Under the pieces are notes generated by a model. That model was given only the letters and a program-made list of their open reading frames with translations. It had not been told where the DNA came from and made no database searches. DNA of 64,000 bases from Bradyrhizobium xenonodulans (lineage in GTDB: Bacteria > Pseudomonadota > Alphaproteobacteria > Rhizobiales > Xanthobacteraceae): the NCBI RefSeq assembly GCF_027594865.1, contig NZ_CP089391.1, positions 3,068,501 through 3,132,500 on the forward strand, read 5' to 3'. Below, in pieces: positions 43,279 through 51,991 of this stretch; position 1 is the stretch's first letter, and each line of letters begins with the position of its first letter. A program made the position numbers and the translations under genes.

Positions 43279-44103
43279 ATGACCATGATCTCGGATGTCG
43301 ATCACCCGGAAGGCGGACCGCGCAAACCGGTCTTGAGTCTTCGTGGAATTTCCAAGCATTTCGGCGCCGTGTCCGCCCTGACCAATGTCGATCTCGACGT
43401 GCATGCCGGCGAGGTCGTGGCGCTCGTGGGCGACAACGGTGCTGGAAAATCCACGCTGGTGAAGATCCTTGCCGGCGTGCACCAGCCCAGCTCTGGAACG
43501 ATCGCCTTCGGCGGCGAGCCGGTCGTCCTGTCCGATCCGTCCACTGCGCTCGGCCTCGGCATCGCCACCGTTTTCCAGGATCTGGCGCTCTGCGAAAACC
43601 TCGATGTGGTCGCAAATATCTTCCTCGGCCGCGAGCTCAATCCGATGCGGCTCGACGAGGTCTCCATGGAGCTCCGTGCCTGGACGCTGCTCAACGAATT
43701 GTCGGCGCGGATCCCGAGCGTGCGCGAGCCGGTTGCGTCGCTCTCCGGCGGACAGCGCCAGACCGTGGCGATCGCGCGTTCGCTGCTGACCGAGCCGAAG
43801 CTCATCCTGCTCGACGAGCCGACCGCCGCGCTGGGCGTCGCCCAGACCGCCGAGGTGCTGGACCTCGTCGAGCGCGTTCGCGCCCGCGGCCTCGGTGTCA
43901 TCATGATCAGCCACAACATGGAGGATGTCCGCGCGGTCGCGGACCGGATCGTGGTGCTGCGCCTCGGCCGCAACAACGGCGAGTTCGAGCCCGACGCTTC
44001 CAACCAGGATCTCGTCACCGCGATCACCGGTGCGGACGAAAACTCGGTCTCGCGCCGCGCCAACCGGCGCCACGCCCATCAGTCGCCGGAGCTTGGGCGA
44101 TGA
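43279..44103 (+). CDS. Sugar/polyol ABC transporter ATP-binding protein, single domain
   Basis: This 274-residue ATPase has the Walker A loop GDNGAGKSTLVKILAGV near residue 54, the signature LSGGQRQTVAIARSLL near 155 and LILLDEPTAALGVAQTAEVL near 175. It is a single-domain form of the usually double-domain XylG/RbsA ATPase, so the functional complex should contain a homodimer. It lies between the binding-protein and permease genes and overlaps the permease start by four bases. Confidence 0.92.
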   Translation: MTMISDVDHPEGGPRKPVLSLRGISKHFGAVSALTNVDLDVHAGEVVALVGDNGAGKSTLVKILAGVHQPSSGTIAFGGEPVVLSDPSTALGLGIATVFQDLALCENLDVVANIFLGRELNPMRLDEVSMELRAWTLLNELSARIPSVREPVASLSGGQRQTVAIARSLLTEPKLILLDEPTAALGVAQTAEVLDLVERVRARGLGVIMISHNMEDVRAVADRIVVLRLGRNNGEFEPDASNQDLVTAITGADENSVSRRANRRHAHQSPELGR

Positions 44104-45356
44104 CCGGCGACACGCAACAGGTTTCGACGGCGCGGCTGCTCGACCGCAGCGACGAGCGGGTCAGGCACGCAGACACGCTCGGCAACACGATCAGCGCTTT
44201 TGTGGACCGTGTGCGATCGGGCGACCTCGGTTCGCTGCCGGTGGTCGTCGGGCTCATCGTCATCTGCACGGCATTCGAGAGTCTCAACCCTGTTTTTCTC
44301 GCGCCGAACAACTTGGTCAATTTGCTGTTCGATTGTTCGACGGTGGGGGTGATTTCGCTGGGCATCGTCTGTATCCTGATGGTCGGCGAGATCGACCTCT
44401 CGGTCGGTTCGGTGAGCGGGTTCGCTTCGGCGCTCGTCGGCGTGCTTTGGGTCGGTCAGGATTGGCCGGTCGCTGTGGCGATCGTCACGGCGTTGGTGCT
44501 GGGCGCTGCCATCGGCGCGCTCTACGCATTTTTGTTCAATCGCCTGGGGATGCCGAGCTTCGTCTCGACTCTGGCCGGCCTGCTGGGGTGGCTCGGCCTG
44601 CAACTGTATCTGCTCGGCTCCTCGGGCTCGATCAACCTTCCCTACGGATCACCACTGGTCAATTTCGGGCAGATGCTCGTCATGCCGCCGATCGTGTCCT
44701 ACGTGCTGGCGGCGGTTGCGAGCCTTGTGATGTTCGTGACCAGTTACCGCACAGCGTTGCGCCGGCGGCAGGCGGGGCTATCGGCCAGCTCGCTGGGCCG
44801 CATGGTGCTGCAGGCGCTGTTGGTTACCATCGTGCTCGAATTTGTCGTCTATTATCTCAATCTGGGGCGCGGCATTCCGTGGATGTTCGGTCTGTTCGTC
44901 GGCCTGTGCGTGGTCATGAACTACGCGTTGACGCGGACCAAATGGGGCCGCTCGATGTCTGCCGTCGGCGGCAATCGCGAGGCGGCCCGGCGGGCCGGCA
45001 TCAACGTTCGCCGGGTCTATCTGACCGCATTCGTGCTGTGCTCCACGCTGGCGGCCGCCGGCGGCATTCTTGCCGCGGCGCGGCTGGCATCTTCCAGCCA
45101 GCAGGCCGGGACCGGTGACGTGAACCTCAATGCGATCGCCGCCGCGGTGATCGGTGGCACCAGCTTGTTCGGCGGCCGCGGCAGCGCCTATTCCGCGCTG
45201 CTCGGCGTCATCGTCATCCAGTCCATCGCGAGCGGCCTTACGCTGCTCGATCTCTCCTCGTCGCTACGGTACATGATCACGGGCGCGGTCCTTGCCATTG
45301 CGGTCATCGTCGATTCGCTGGCACGGCGCTCACGCCTCTCCCATGGCCGAGCTTGA
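44100..45356 (+). CDS. Sugar/polyol ABC transporter permease (XylH-like)
   Basis: This 418-residue permease of the xylose/ribose group is longer than RbsC because of an extra cytoplasmic stretch near residue 215 (RTALRRRQAGLSASSLGRMV), as seen in XylH. Family blocks are CILMVGEIDLSVGSVSGFAS near residue 95, RSMSAVGGNREAARRAGINV near 285, and GGTSLFGGRGSAYSALLGVI near 350. The ATG at 44100 overlaps the ATPase stop (ATGA). About 10-12 membrane segments are expected. Confidence 0.92.
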   Translation: MTGDTQQVSTARLLDRSDERVRHADTLGNTISAFVDRVRSGDLGSLPVVVGLIVICTAFESLNPVFLAPNNLVNLLFDCSTVGVISLGIVCILMVGEIDLSVGSVSGFASALVGVLWVGQDWPVAVAIVTALVLGAAIGALYAFLFNRLGMPSFVSTLAGLLGWLGLQLYLLGSSGSINLPYGSPLVNFGQMLVMPPIVSYVLAAVASLVMFVTSYRTALRRRQAGLSASSLGRMVLQALLVTIVLEFVVYYLNLGRGIPWMFGLFVGLCVVMNYALTRTKWGRSMSAVGGNREAARRAGINVRRVYLTAFVLCSTLAAAGGILAAARLASSSQQAGTGDVNLNAIAAAVIGGTSLFGGRGSAYSALLGVIVIQSIASGLTLLDLSSSLRYMITGAVLAIAVIVDSLARRSRLSHGRA

Positions 45357-45383
45357 ATAATTCGCACAAGAAAAGGACAAGCC

Positions 45384-46112
45384 TTGGCCCAGGTACTTGC
45401 AGGAAAAGTTGCCGCAATCACCGGCGCTGCATCGGGCATCGGTCTCGAATGCGCCAGAACATTGATCGACGCGGGCGCGCGGGTGGTGCTGATCGATCGG
45501 GCGGAGGAGGCGCTGAGCAAAGCCAGCGTCGAGCTGGGCGACCAGGCGATTCCATTGCGTATCGACCTCACCGATCCCGTGAGCATGCAAGCGATGATGC
45601 CGCAGCTGCTGGAGAAGGCGGGACAGCTGGACATCTTCCACGCGAACGCAGGCGCCTATGTCGGCGGCGAGGTGCTCGCCGGCGATCCCGACGCCTGGGA
45701 TCGCATGCTCAATTTGAACATCAATGCGCTATTCCGGTCGATCCATGCAGTGCTGCCGCATATGGTCGAACGCAAAAGCGGCGACATCATCGTCACCAGT
45801 TCGATCGCAGGTCTCGTCCCCGTCGTCTGGGAGCCGATCTATGCCGCGTCCAAGCACGCGGTGCAGGCGTTCGTGCATACGCTGCGCCGCCAGGTCGCGA
45901 AACATGGGTTGCGCGTCGGTGCCGTTGCACCCGGTCCAGTCGTGACCGCGCTCATCAAAGACTGGCCCAAAGAGAAGATCGAGGAAGAAATGGCGGCCGG
46001 TGGCTTGATGCAGCCGGTGGAGGTCGCAGAGGCGGTGCTTTTCATGTTGACGCGTCCGAGGAACGTCACCATCCGCGACCTTGTCATTCTGCCGCAGAGC
46101 AACGATCTGTAG
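45384..46112 (+). CDS. Short-chain dehydrogenase, ribitol 2-dehydrogenase-like
   Basis: This 242-residue SDR enzyme has the nucleotide loop [16 protein letters not shown] near residue 13, the NAG motif in [15 protein letters not shown] near 88, the catalytic [20 protein letters not shown] with Tyr and Lys (YxxxK) near 150, and APGPVV near 190. I recall Klebsiella ribitol dehydrogenase RbtD with near-identical blocks ([56 protein letters not shown]). So the reaction is probably ribitol + NAD+ to D-ribulose. The start is a TTG at 45384 with AAGGA upstream. The kinase follows. Confidence 0.88.
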   Translation: MAQVLAGKVAAITGAASGIGLECARTLIDAGARVVLIDRAEEALSKASVELGDQAIPLRIDLTDPVSMQAMMPQLLEKAGQLDIFHANAGAYVGGEVLAGDPDAWDRMLNLNINALFRSIHAVLPHMVERKSGDIIVTSSIAGLVPVVWEPIYAASKHAVQAFVHTLRRQVAKHGLRVGAVAPGPVVTALIKDWPKEKIEEEMAAGGLMQPVEVAEAVLFMLTRPRNVTIRDLVILPQSNDL

Positions 46113-46134
46113 CGTTCTCCGATTGGCGATCCAG

Positions 46135-47760
46135 ATGACCAAACAATCCGATGACCGCCATTTTCTTGGCATCGATGTCGGCACCGGCAGCGCACGGGCC
46201 GGCGTGTTCGGCCGCTCCGGCAGGCTGATGGCGAGTGACAGCGCCTCCATCGCACTTTGGCGGGAGGCCGGCGACGTCGTCGAGCACTCAAGCGAGGACA
46301 TCTGGCGTGCCGTATGCCGCAGCGTGCGTGGCGCGGTGGCACAGGCCGGCATCGCGCCAGACAGCATCGCCGGCATCGGCTTTGATGCGACCTGCTCGCT
46401 GGTGGTGCTTGGCGAAGGGGGCGCGCCGCTGCCGGTCGGCCCGTCCGGCGATCCTGCTCGCAACGTCATCGTATGGATGGATCACCGCGCCGCCGATCAG
46501 GCGCGCCGGATCAACCAGACGGGCGAAAAAGTTCTCGACTATGTCGGCGGAACGATCTCACCCGAGATGGAGACGCCGAAACTGTTGTGGCTCGCCGAAA
46601 ATATGCCCGACACGTTTTCCCGTGCGTGGCAGTTCATGGACTTGACCGATTTTCTCACCTGGCGTGCGACGGGGAGCCTGTCTCGCTCCATCTGTACCGT
46701 GACCTGCAAGTGGACCTATCTGGGTCATGAAAACCGCTGGGACGATCAATTCTTCCGCAGGATCGGTCTCGGCGTGCTGGCGGACGAGCAGTTCCGCAGG
46801 ATCGGCACCGAGATCGTGCCCGGCGGAACGAGGCTGGCGGCGGGCCTGACGGCGGAGGCCGCGGCCGATCTCGGACTCGCGACGGGTACGCCGGTCGGTG
46901 CGGGCCTCATCGATGCACATGCCGGCGGTGTTGGTACGGTGGGCGCGCGCGGCACGGCAGGCACGGTGCTGACGCGCATGGCCTATGTATTCGGGACGTC
47001 CGCCTGTACCATGTCGACCACGCCGGATCCGTCCTTCGTCCCCGGCGTGTGGGGACCCTATTTCTCCGCCATGGTGCCCGGGCTTTGGCTCAATGAAGGC
47101 GGGCAGTCAGCCGCCGGCGCTGCCATCGAGCATCTGTTGCAGATGCATCCGCATTCCGCGCAAGCGACACAGGCTGCACGCCAGAAGCAGCAGACGCTTG
47201 CCGATTGGCTTGCCTCGGAAACCGAATCCCGCGGCGGTGACGGAATTATTCCGCAATTGGTCGGCGAGGTTCATGTCGTTCCCGAATTCCTCGGCAATCG
47301 CGCGCCGTTCGCGGATCCTGACGCGCGTGGGCTGATTGCAGGGCTCGATATGCGCTCGGATCTGGAGAGCCTGCTGGCGCTTTATCTTGCCGGGCTGTGC
47401 GGTCTCGGTTGCGGGGCCAGGCAGATCGTTCGTGCCCAGCAGGACAAGGGCATTGCGGTCGATACGATCGTGGTCAGCGGTGGCGCCGCAAAGAGTCGCC
47501 TCGTGCGGCAAGTCCTCGCCGATATGACGGGCTTGACGGTCGCCGCGTCGGAATCCCCGGAGGCCGTCCTGCTCGGCTCCGCGATGCTTGGATCAGTTGC
47601 ATCGGGCGACCATGCCAATCTCGGCGAGGCGATGCAGGCGATGTCGGTTCTGGGAGACATCTCTCGACCCCAAGCCGCTCTCGCAGACTGGGCCGATCGG
47701 CGCTTTCGAGCCTTCGAGGCCCTGCAGAAGGTAAGTCGGACAATCAGAAGCGCTCCGTAG
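46135..47760 (+). CDS. FGGY-family carbohydrate kinase, probably D-ribulokinase
   Basis: This 541-residue sugar kinase of the FGGY family starts with the phosphate loop FLGIDVGTGSARAGVFGRSG. The N-lobe blocks GIGFDATCSLVVLGEGG near residue 83 and VIVWMDHRAADQARRINQTG near 110 are typical of the ribulokinase (FGGY/YDR109c) subgroup. The C-lobe shows GLIDAHAGGVGTVGARG near 260 and VVSGGAAKSRLVRQVLADMT near 445. It should phosphorylate D-ribulose, the product of the preceding dehydrogenase, to D-ribulose 5-phosphate for the pentose phosphate pathway. ATG at 46135 follows the dehydrogenase stop by 22 bases. Confidence 0.88.
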   Translation: MTKQSDDRHFLGIDVGTGSARAGVFGRSGRLMASDSASIALWREAGDVVEHSSEDIWRAVCRSVRGAVAQAGIAPDSIAGIGFDATCSLVVLGEGGAPLPVGPSGDPARNVIVWMDHRAADQARRINQTGEKVLDYVGGTISPEMETPKLLWLAENMPDTFSRAWQFMDLTDFLTWRATGSLSRSICTVTCKWTYLGHENRWDDQFFRRIGLGVLADEQFRRIGTEIVPGGTRLAAGLTAEAAADLGLATGTPVGAGLIDAHAGGVGTVGARGTAGTVLTRMAYVFGTSACTMSTTPDPSFVPGVWGPYFSAMVPGLWLNEGGQSAAGAAIEHLLQMHPHSAQATQAARQKQQTLADWLASETESRGGDGIIPQLVGEVHVVPEFLGNRAPFADPDARGLIAGLDMRSDLESLLALYLAGLCGLGCGARQIVRAQQDKGIAVDTIVVSGGAAKSRLVRQVLADMTGLTVAASESPEAVLLGSAMLGSVASGDHANLGEAMQAMSVLGDISRPQAALADWADRRFRAFEALQKVSRTIRSAP

Positions 47761-47862
47761 CCCCTTTGCCAGCTGGACCGAGCCTACCCAGGCACGGCTT
47801 GCATCCAACGTCGGCGCTGCCTGCGTAGGAGAGGACATTCGACCCTCTTTCATCATCGCGAC

Positions 47863-47870
47863 ACATATGT
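47863..47870. promoter_or_regulatory. ACATATGT box upstream of the Ugp-type operon
   Basis: The eight-base palindrome ACATATGT lies 60 bases before the binding-protein start, followed by an A/T-rich stretch (CATGATAAAAATACAAATG). The same box occurs upstream of the dehydrogenase gene at 54667-54674. Both transcripts flank the SorC/DeoR-type regulator gene, so this is a candidate operator for it. Confidence 0.42.
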
Positions 47871-47929
47871 CATGATAAAAATACAAATGTATATCCCGGG
47901 TCTTTTTGCCCGGCGAGGGAGGGCTGCCC

Positions 47930-49261
47930 ATGGGTAGGAAAGTCGCATTCATTGCGGCCTTGTTCGGCGCGTTGGCATTGGTTGGTCCGGCGCAGGCGCG
48001 GGTCGAGGTCCAGTGGTGGCACGCCATGAGTGGCGTCCTCGGCGACCGGCTCAATGAGCTGGTCGAGAAGTTCAACAAGTCGCAGGAAAAGTACACGGTC
48101 GTCGCGGTCGCCAAGGGGAACTATGACGAGGTGACCAACGGGGTGATCGCCGCCTATCGTGCCAAGCGGCCGCCGGAGATGGTGCAGATCGCCGAGCGCG
48201 GTTACATGACGATGCTGCTTTCAGGGGCCATTGTCCCCGTGCAGGATTTGGTGGAGCAGAAGGGTTACAAGATCGACTTCTCCGACTTCATCAAACCCGT
48301 CGCAAGCTTCTGGAGCTACAAGGGCCGGATGTCGGCGATGCCCTTCAACTCGTCGACGCCGATCTTCTGGTACAACAAGGATCACTTCCAGAAGGCCGGC
48401 TTCGACAAGCCGGCCGATACATGGCAGGAGCTGGAGAAGCAGCTCTATACCATCAAGTCCAAGGGGATCAGCGAGTGCGGCACGGTGCTGCCCGGCGATT
48501 TCTACTGGAGCCTGCTCGAGAACTACAGCGCCATCAACAACCAGCCCTATGGTACGCTCGCGAACGGCTTCGACGGGCTCGGCTCCGAATTCGTCTACAA
48601 CAAGACGAAGGTGGTGTCGCAAGTCGCGCGGCTCAAGAAATGGCTCGACGACGGCGTGATGCAAATCGCGGGCCAGGGCTTCAGTCCCGAACAATTGTTC
48701 ACGTCGGGCCGGTGTTCGACCTTCGTCAATTCGACCGCATCGCACGGCAACATCGAGCGCAATGCGACCATCAACTGGAGCGCCACCTTCCTGCCGCACG
48801 AGAGCGACATCAATCCGCCTCTCAACAGCACCATCGGGGGTGGGGCCATCTGGGTCATGAAGGGCCACACGTCGGAGCGATACGAGGCCGTCGCAGCCTT
48901 TCTGGATTTCGTCGCGCAGCCGGAAACCCAGGTCTGGTGGCATGGCGCAACCGGCTATGTTCCCGCCACCAATCGCGCCTATGCGGTTGCGCGGGAGCGG
49001 GGCTACTACAAGGATCATCCAACTAGGGAGATCGCGGTGCTGCAGCTCTCGCGCGGCACGCCGAACGAGAACTCACGCGGCTTTCGCTTCGGCAACTTCG
49101 TGCAGACGATGCTGGCCCAGCGCCAGGAGGTCGAGGCGGTGTTCGCCGGTCAGAAGCAGCCGCAGCAGGCCATGGATGACGCAGTCAAGCGGGGTAACGA
49201 GATCCTGCGGCAGTTCGAAAAGCTGAATGCCGGGAAGACTCCGGAAACCGAGCGTCCATGA
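47930..49261 (+). CDS. ugpB: Glycerol-3-phosphate/glycerophosphodiester-type ABC binding protein (UgpB-like)
   Basis: This 443-residue secreted binding protein has a signal peptide (MGRKVAFIAALFGALALVGP, cleavage near AQA-R) and the UgpB start VEVQWWHAMSGVLGDRLNEL. Further family blocks are MPFNSSTPIFWYNKDHFQKA near residue 140 and NSTIGGGAIWVMKGHTSERY near 300. The ATG at 47930 has GGAGGG eight bases upstream. In UgpB the WWHAM segment helps to bind the glycerol phosphate; it is intact. Ligand could be sn-glycerol 3-phosphate or a glycerophosphodiester. Confidence 0.9.
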   Translation: MGRKVAFIAALFGALALVGPAQARVEVQWWHAMSGVLGDRLNELVEKFNKSQEKYTVVAVAKGNYDEVTNGVIAAYRAKRPPEMVQIAERGYMTMLLSGAIVPVQDLVEQKGYKIDFSDFIKPVASFWSYKGRMSAMPFNSSTPIFWYNKDHFQKAGFDKPADTWQELEKQLYTIKSKGISECGTVLPGDFYWSLLENYSAINNQPYGTLANGFDGLGSEFVYNKTKVVSQVARLKKWLDDGVMQIAGQGFSPEQLFTSGRCSTFVNSTASHGNIERNATINWSATFLPHESDINPPLNSTIGGGAIWVMKGHTSERYEAVAAFLDFVAQPETQVWWHGATGYVPATNRAYAVARERGYYKDHPTREIAVLQLSRGTPNENSRGFRFGNFVQTMLAQRQEVEAVFAGQKQPQQAMDDAVKRGNEILRQFEKLNAGKTPETERP

Positions 49262-50295
49262 CGTTGCGCCTGTCCATCCCGTGGCGCGAGGCACGCGCAC
49301 CCGTGCTTCAGGGAAGGTGCGGGGGCGGTGGGTCCAAGGCCGTGCCGGCGGCAGTCGCCGGCAGCTCGCGTCGGTCCGGCAGAACGCGGCCGCGTGAGGA
49401 GGCCGGACTGAAGCGCGCCAATTTCGGCGACGGTCCCGGCCTGCCGACGCTGCTGCTGCTGCCGCAATTGCTGATCCTGCTATTCTTTTTCTTCATTCCG
49501 TCGCTGCGGGCGCTGATGCAGTCCGTTCTGCTCAGCGATCCATTCGGGACCAACGTTCAGTTCGTGTGGTTCGACAATTTCAAGACGCTGCTTGCGAGCA
49601 GCGACTACCGCCAGTCGATCGCGGTGACGTTCTGGTTTACGGTGGCGCAGAACGTGCTCACATTAGGCAGCGCGCTCGTGCTGGCCTTTGCCACCGACAG
49701 GATCGTGCGTGGCCGCTCGGCCTATCGCACGATCATCCTGCTGCCCTATGCCATTGCGCCCGCGATCGCCGGCATCCTGTGGGCCTTTTTGTTCAATCCG
49801 GCGGTCGGCCCGCTCGCACAGGTGCTGCACGGGCTCGGTATTGCATGGGACCCCAACCTCAATCCGACCGATGCGCTGATCCTGGTGACGCTGGCCGCGT
49901 CATGGAAGCACATCTGCTACGACTACATCTTTCTGGTCGTGGGGTTGCTCGCGGTGCCGGTGTCGCTGATGGAGGCTGCGGCCGTGGATGGCGCGGGACC
50001 GATCCGCCGCTTCGTCTCGATCGCGCTGCCGATGCTCGGGCCCACCATCTTCTTCCTCACGGTGATGAACTTCATCTACGGCTTCTTCGAAACCTTCGCC
50101 ATCATCGATGCCGTGACCAAAGGCGGCCCGGCCGGCGCAACCAACATTCTAGTCTACAAGGTCTTCGTCGACGGCTTCGTCAATCTCGATCTCGGCTCTT
50201 CGGCTGCGCAGTCAGTTCTCTTGATGAGCTTTGCGCTGATCTGCACGCTGCTGCAATTCCGCTACTTCGACCGCAAGGTCAACTACGGGGTCTAG
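49258..50295 (+). CDS. ugpA: ABC permease, UgpA-like
   Basis: This 345-residue permease has membrane segments from about residue 60. The conserved contact motif EAAAVDGAGPIRRFVSIALP lies near residue 240, and NFIYGFFETFAIIDAVTKGG, typical of UgpA, near 275. The ATG at 49258 overlaps the ugpB stop by four bases, but the first 50 residues (rich in Arg, Gly, Ala) have no counterpart in UgpA, so the true start may be a non-ATG codon further in. Confidence 0.9.
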   Translation: MTLRLSIPWREARAPVLQGRCGGGGSKAVPAAVAGSSRRSGRTRPREEAGLKRANFGDGPGLPTLLLLPQLLILLFFFFIPSLRALMQSVLLSDPFGTNVQFVWFDNFKTLLASSDYRQSIAVTFWFTVAQNVLTLGSALVLAFATDRIVRGRSAYRTIILLPYAIAPAIAGILWAFLFNPAVGPLAQVLHGLGIAWDPNLNPTDALILVTLAASWKHICYDYIFLVVGLLAVPVSLMEAAAVDGAGPIRRFVSIALPMLGPTIFFLTVMNFIYGFFETFAIIDAVTKGGPAGATNILVYKVFVDGFVNLDLGSSAAQSVLLMSFALICTLLQFRYFDRKVNYGV

Positions 50296-50299
50296 CCGC

Positions 50300-51220
50300 A
50301 TGGTGGAGCGCTCTCCAGTCCTTAACATGCTCTGCCACGCGATCCTGATCGCCGGCGCGCTGATGGTCTGCGTACCGCTGTATTTCGCGTTCGTGGCCGG
50401 CTCGCTCACGGTGGCCGAGGTGCAGAAAGTGCCGCTGCCATGGCTGCCGGGAGGCCAGTTCTTCGACAATCTGCAGCTGGCCTGGAGCAAGGGCAATTTC
50501 AGCCGCACCTTCGCCAATTCGATTATCGTGGCGCTCGGCATCACGGCCGGCAAGATCGCGGTATCGCTGCTCTCGGCCTTCGCCATCACCTACTTCCGAT
50601 TCCGCTATCGAATGCTCGCATTCTGGCTGATCTTCATGTCGCTGATGCTGCCGATCGAGGTCCGGATCGTGCCGACCTTCGAAGCCGTGGCAAATGCGGC
50701 GCTGCCGCTGCAATGGCTCTTGGATACGCTGCATGTCGCCGATCTCTGGCGCTGGATCAGCGGGCACGAGGTCGCGATCGCTCTCGAATGGAACATGGTC
50801 AACACCTATCCGGGGCTGATCCTTCCCCTGATTGCCTCAGCCACTGCCACGTTCCTTTTTCGCCAGTTCTTCCTGACGATCCCGGAGGAGCTGTGCGAGG
50901 CGGCGAGGCTGGATGGCGCCTCACCGCTGCACTTCTTCTGGAGCATCCTGCTGCCGCTGTCCGTTCCGAACATGGTGGCGCTCGCCATCATCCTGTTCCT
51001 GTTCGGCTGGAATCAATATCTCTGGCCATTGCTGTTCACGACCGATAAGGACATGGCAACGGCGGTCATTGCGTTGAAGGGCCTGATCCCCCGCTCCGAC
51101 AGCGAGCCGGCCTGGAACATCGCCATGAGCGGCGCGCTCCTCACGATGTTGCCGCCGGTGTTGGTCGTCCTGCTGTTGCAACGCTGGTTCATCAAGGGTC
51201 TTGTCGACAGCAGCAAATAG
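50300..51220 (+). CDS. ugpE: ABC permease, UgpE-like
   Basis: This 306-residue permease of the MalG group has LSAFAITYFRFRYRMLAFWL near residue 95. The contact motif LCEAARLDGASPLHFFWSIL lies near residue 200, and LFLFGWNQYLWPLLFTTDKD near 235, the latter typical of UgpE. It starts four bases after the ugpA stop and lies ten bases before the phosphodiesterase gene. No ATPase gene (UgpC) follows, unlike most ugp operons. Confidence 0.92.
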   Translation: MVERSPVLNMLCHAILIAGALMVCVPLYFAFVAGSLTVAEVQKVPLPWLPGGQFFDNLQLAWSKGNFSRTFANSIIVALGITAGKIAVSLLSAFAITYFRFRYRMLAFWLIFMSLMLPIEVRIVPTFEAVANAALPLQWLLDTLHVADLWRWISGHEVAIALEWNMVNTYPGLILPLIASATATFLFRQFFLTIPEELCEAARLDGASPLHFFWSILLPLSVPNMVALAIILFLFGWNQYLWPLLFTTDKDMATAVIALKGLIPRSDSEPAWNIAMSGALLTMLPPVLVVLLLQRWFIKGLVDSSK

Positions 51221-51229
51221 GGACTGATC

Positions 51230-51991
51230 ATGGTTTTCATCGCCGGGCATCGCGGCGGACGCAATCTTTGGCCGGAGAACAGCCTGACAGGTTTCCGCAA
51301 CGTGTGCAGGGAAGGGGTCGACGCAGTCGAGTTCGACGTCCATCAGAGCACGGACGGCGGGCTTGTCGTGATCCATGATCCGCTGCTCGACCGCACCACA
51401 TTCGAGAGCGGGTCGGTTGGCGAGCGCAGCCTGAGACGCTTGACGGAAACACGTCTTCGCGATGCCGGCGATGAGTGCATTCCAACCTTGGACGAGGTGC
51501 TCGACGTGTTCAGCGAAACCACGCTCGAGCTCCACATCGAGATCAAGACGGATGCGCTTGGCAATCCCTATTCGGGCCTTGAAGCGCGGCTCATCGACCA
51601 GATCAAGCGCCGGGGTCTGGAACGGCGTGCCGTCATCACCTGCTTCGTGCCCGGCGTGATCGAGACCGTGCGCCGGCTGTGGCCGGAGGCGCGGGTGCTC
51701 GTTTCGCTTGACCGTCGTTCGGCAGAGATGATGGGGGGGATGGAGCCCGCGCTGACGCAATTGGCTGCCATTCCCGGCTGCATCGTCGCGGTCGAAAAAT
51801 CGCTCCTCGGGCTCGCGTTGCCGCTCACCCTCAAGGTGCTCGGCTCCGAGCGACTCGGCGCATGGGTGACCAACGAGCCGGAGGATATCGCTTACTGGCT
51901 TGCCCAACCGGTGCGGCAGATCACCACCGATCGGCCGGATCTCGCCGTCAGCATTCGGCGCAGGCTCGAAACGATGCCGGCGCGCCCATGA
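51230..51991 (+). CDS. ugpQ: Glycerophosphodiester phosphodiesterase (UgpQ-like)
   Basis: This 253-residue cytoplasmic GDPD enzyme has all active-site blocks: AGHRGGRNLWPENSLTGFRN (HRG and PEN) at residues 5-24, AVEFDVHQSTDGGLVVIHDP (E-x-D and the HD) at about 35-54, and LELHIEIKTD near 100. It cleaves glycerophosphodiesters to glycerol 3-phosphate and an alcohol. Length matches UgpQ. It follows the ugpBAE genes and overlaps the phoD start by four bases. Confidence 0.92.
   Translation: MVFIAGHRGGRNLWPENSLTGFRNVCREGVDAVEFDVHQSTDGGLVVIHDPLLDRTTFESGSVGERSLRRLTETRLRDAGDECIPTLDEVLDVFSETTLELHIEIKTDALGNPYSGLEARLIDQIKRRGLERRAVITCFVPGVIETVRRLWPEARVLVSLDRRSAEMMGGMEPALTQLAAIPGCIVAVEKSLLGLALPLTLKVLGSERLGAWVTNEPEDIAYWLAQPVRQITTDRPDLAVSIRRRLETMPARP

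Noticed and set aside
42121..44079. A 652-codon minus-strand frame
   Set aside because: It is antisense to the polyol binding-protein and ATPase genes.
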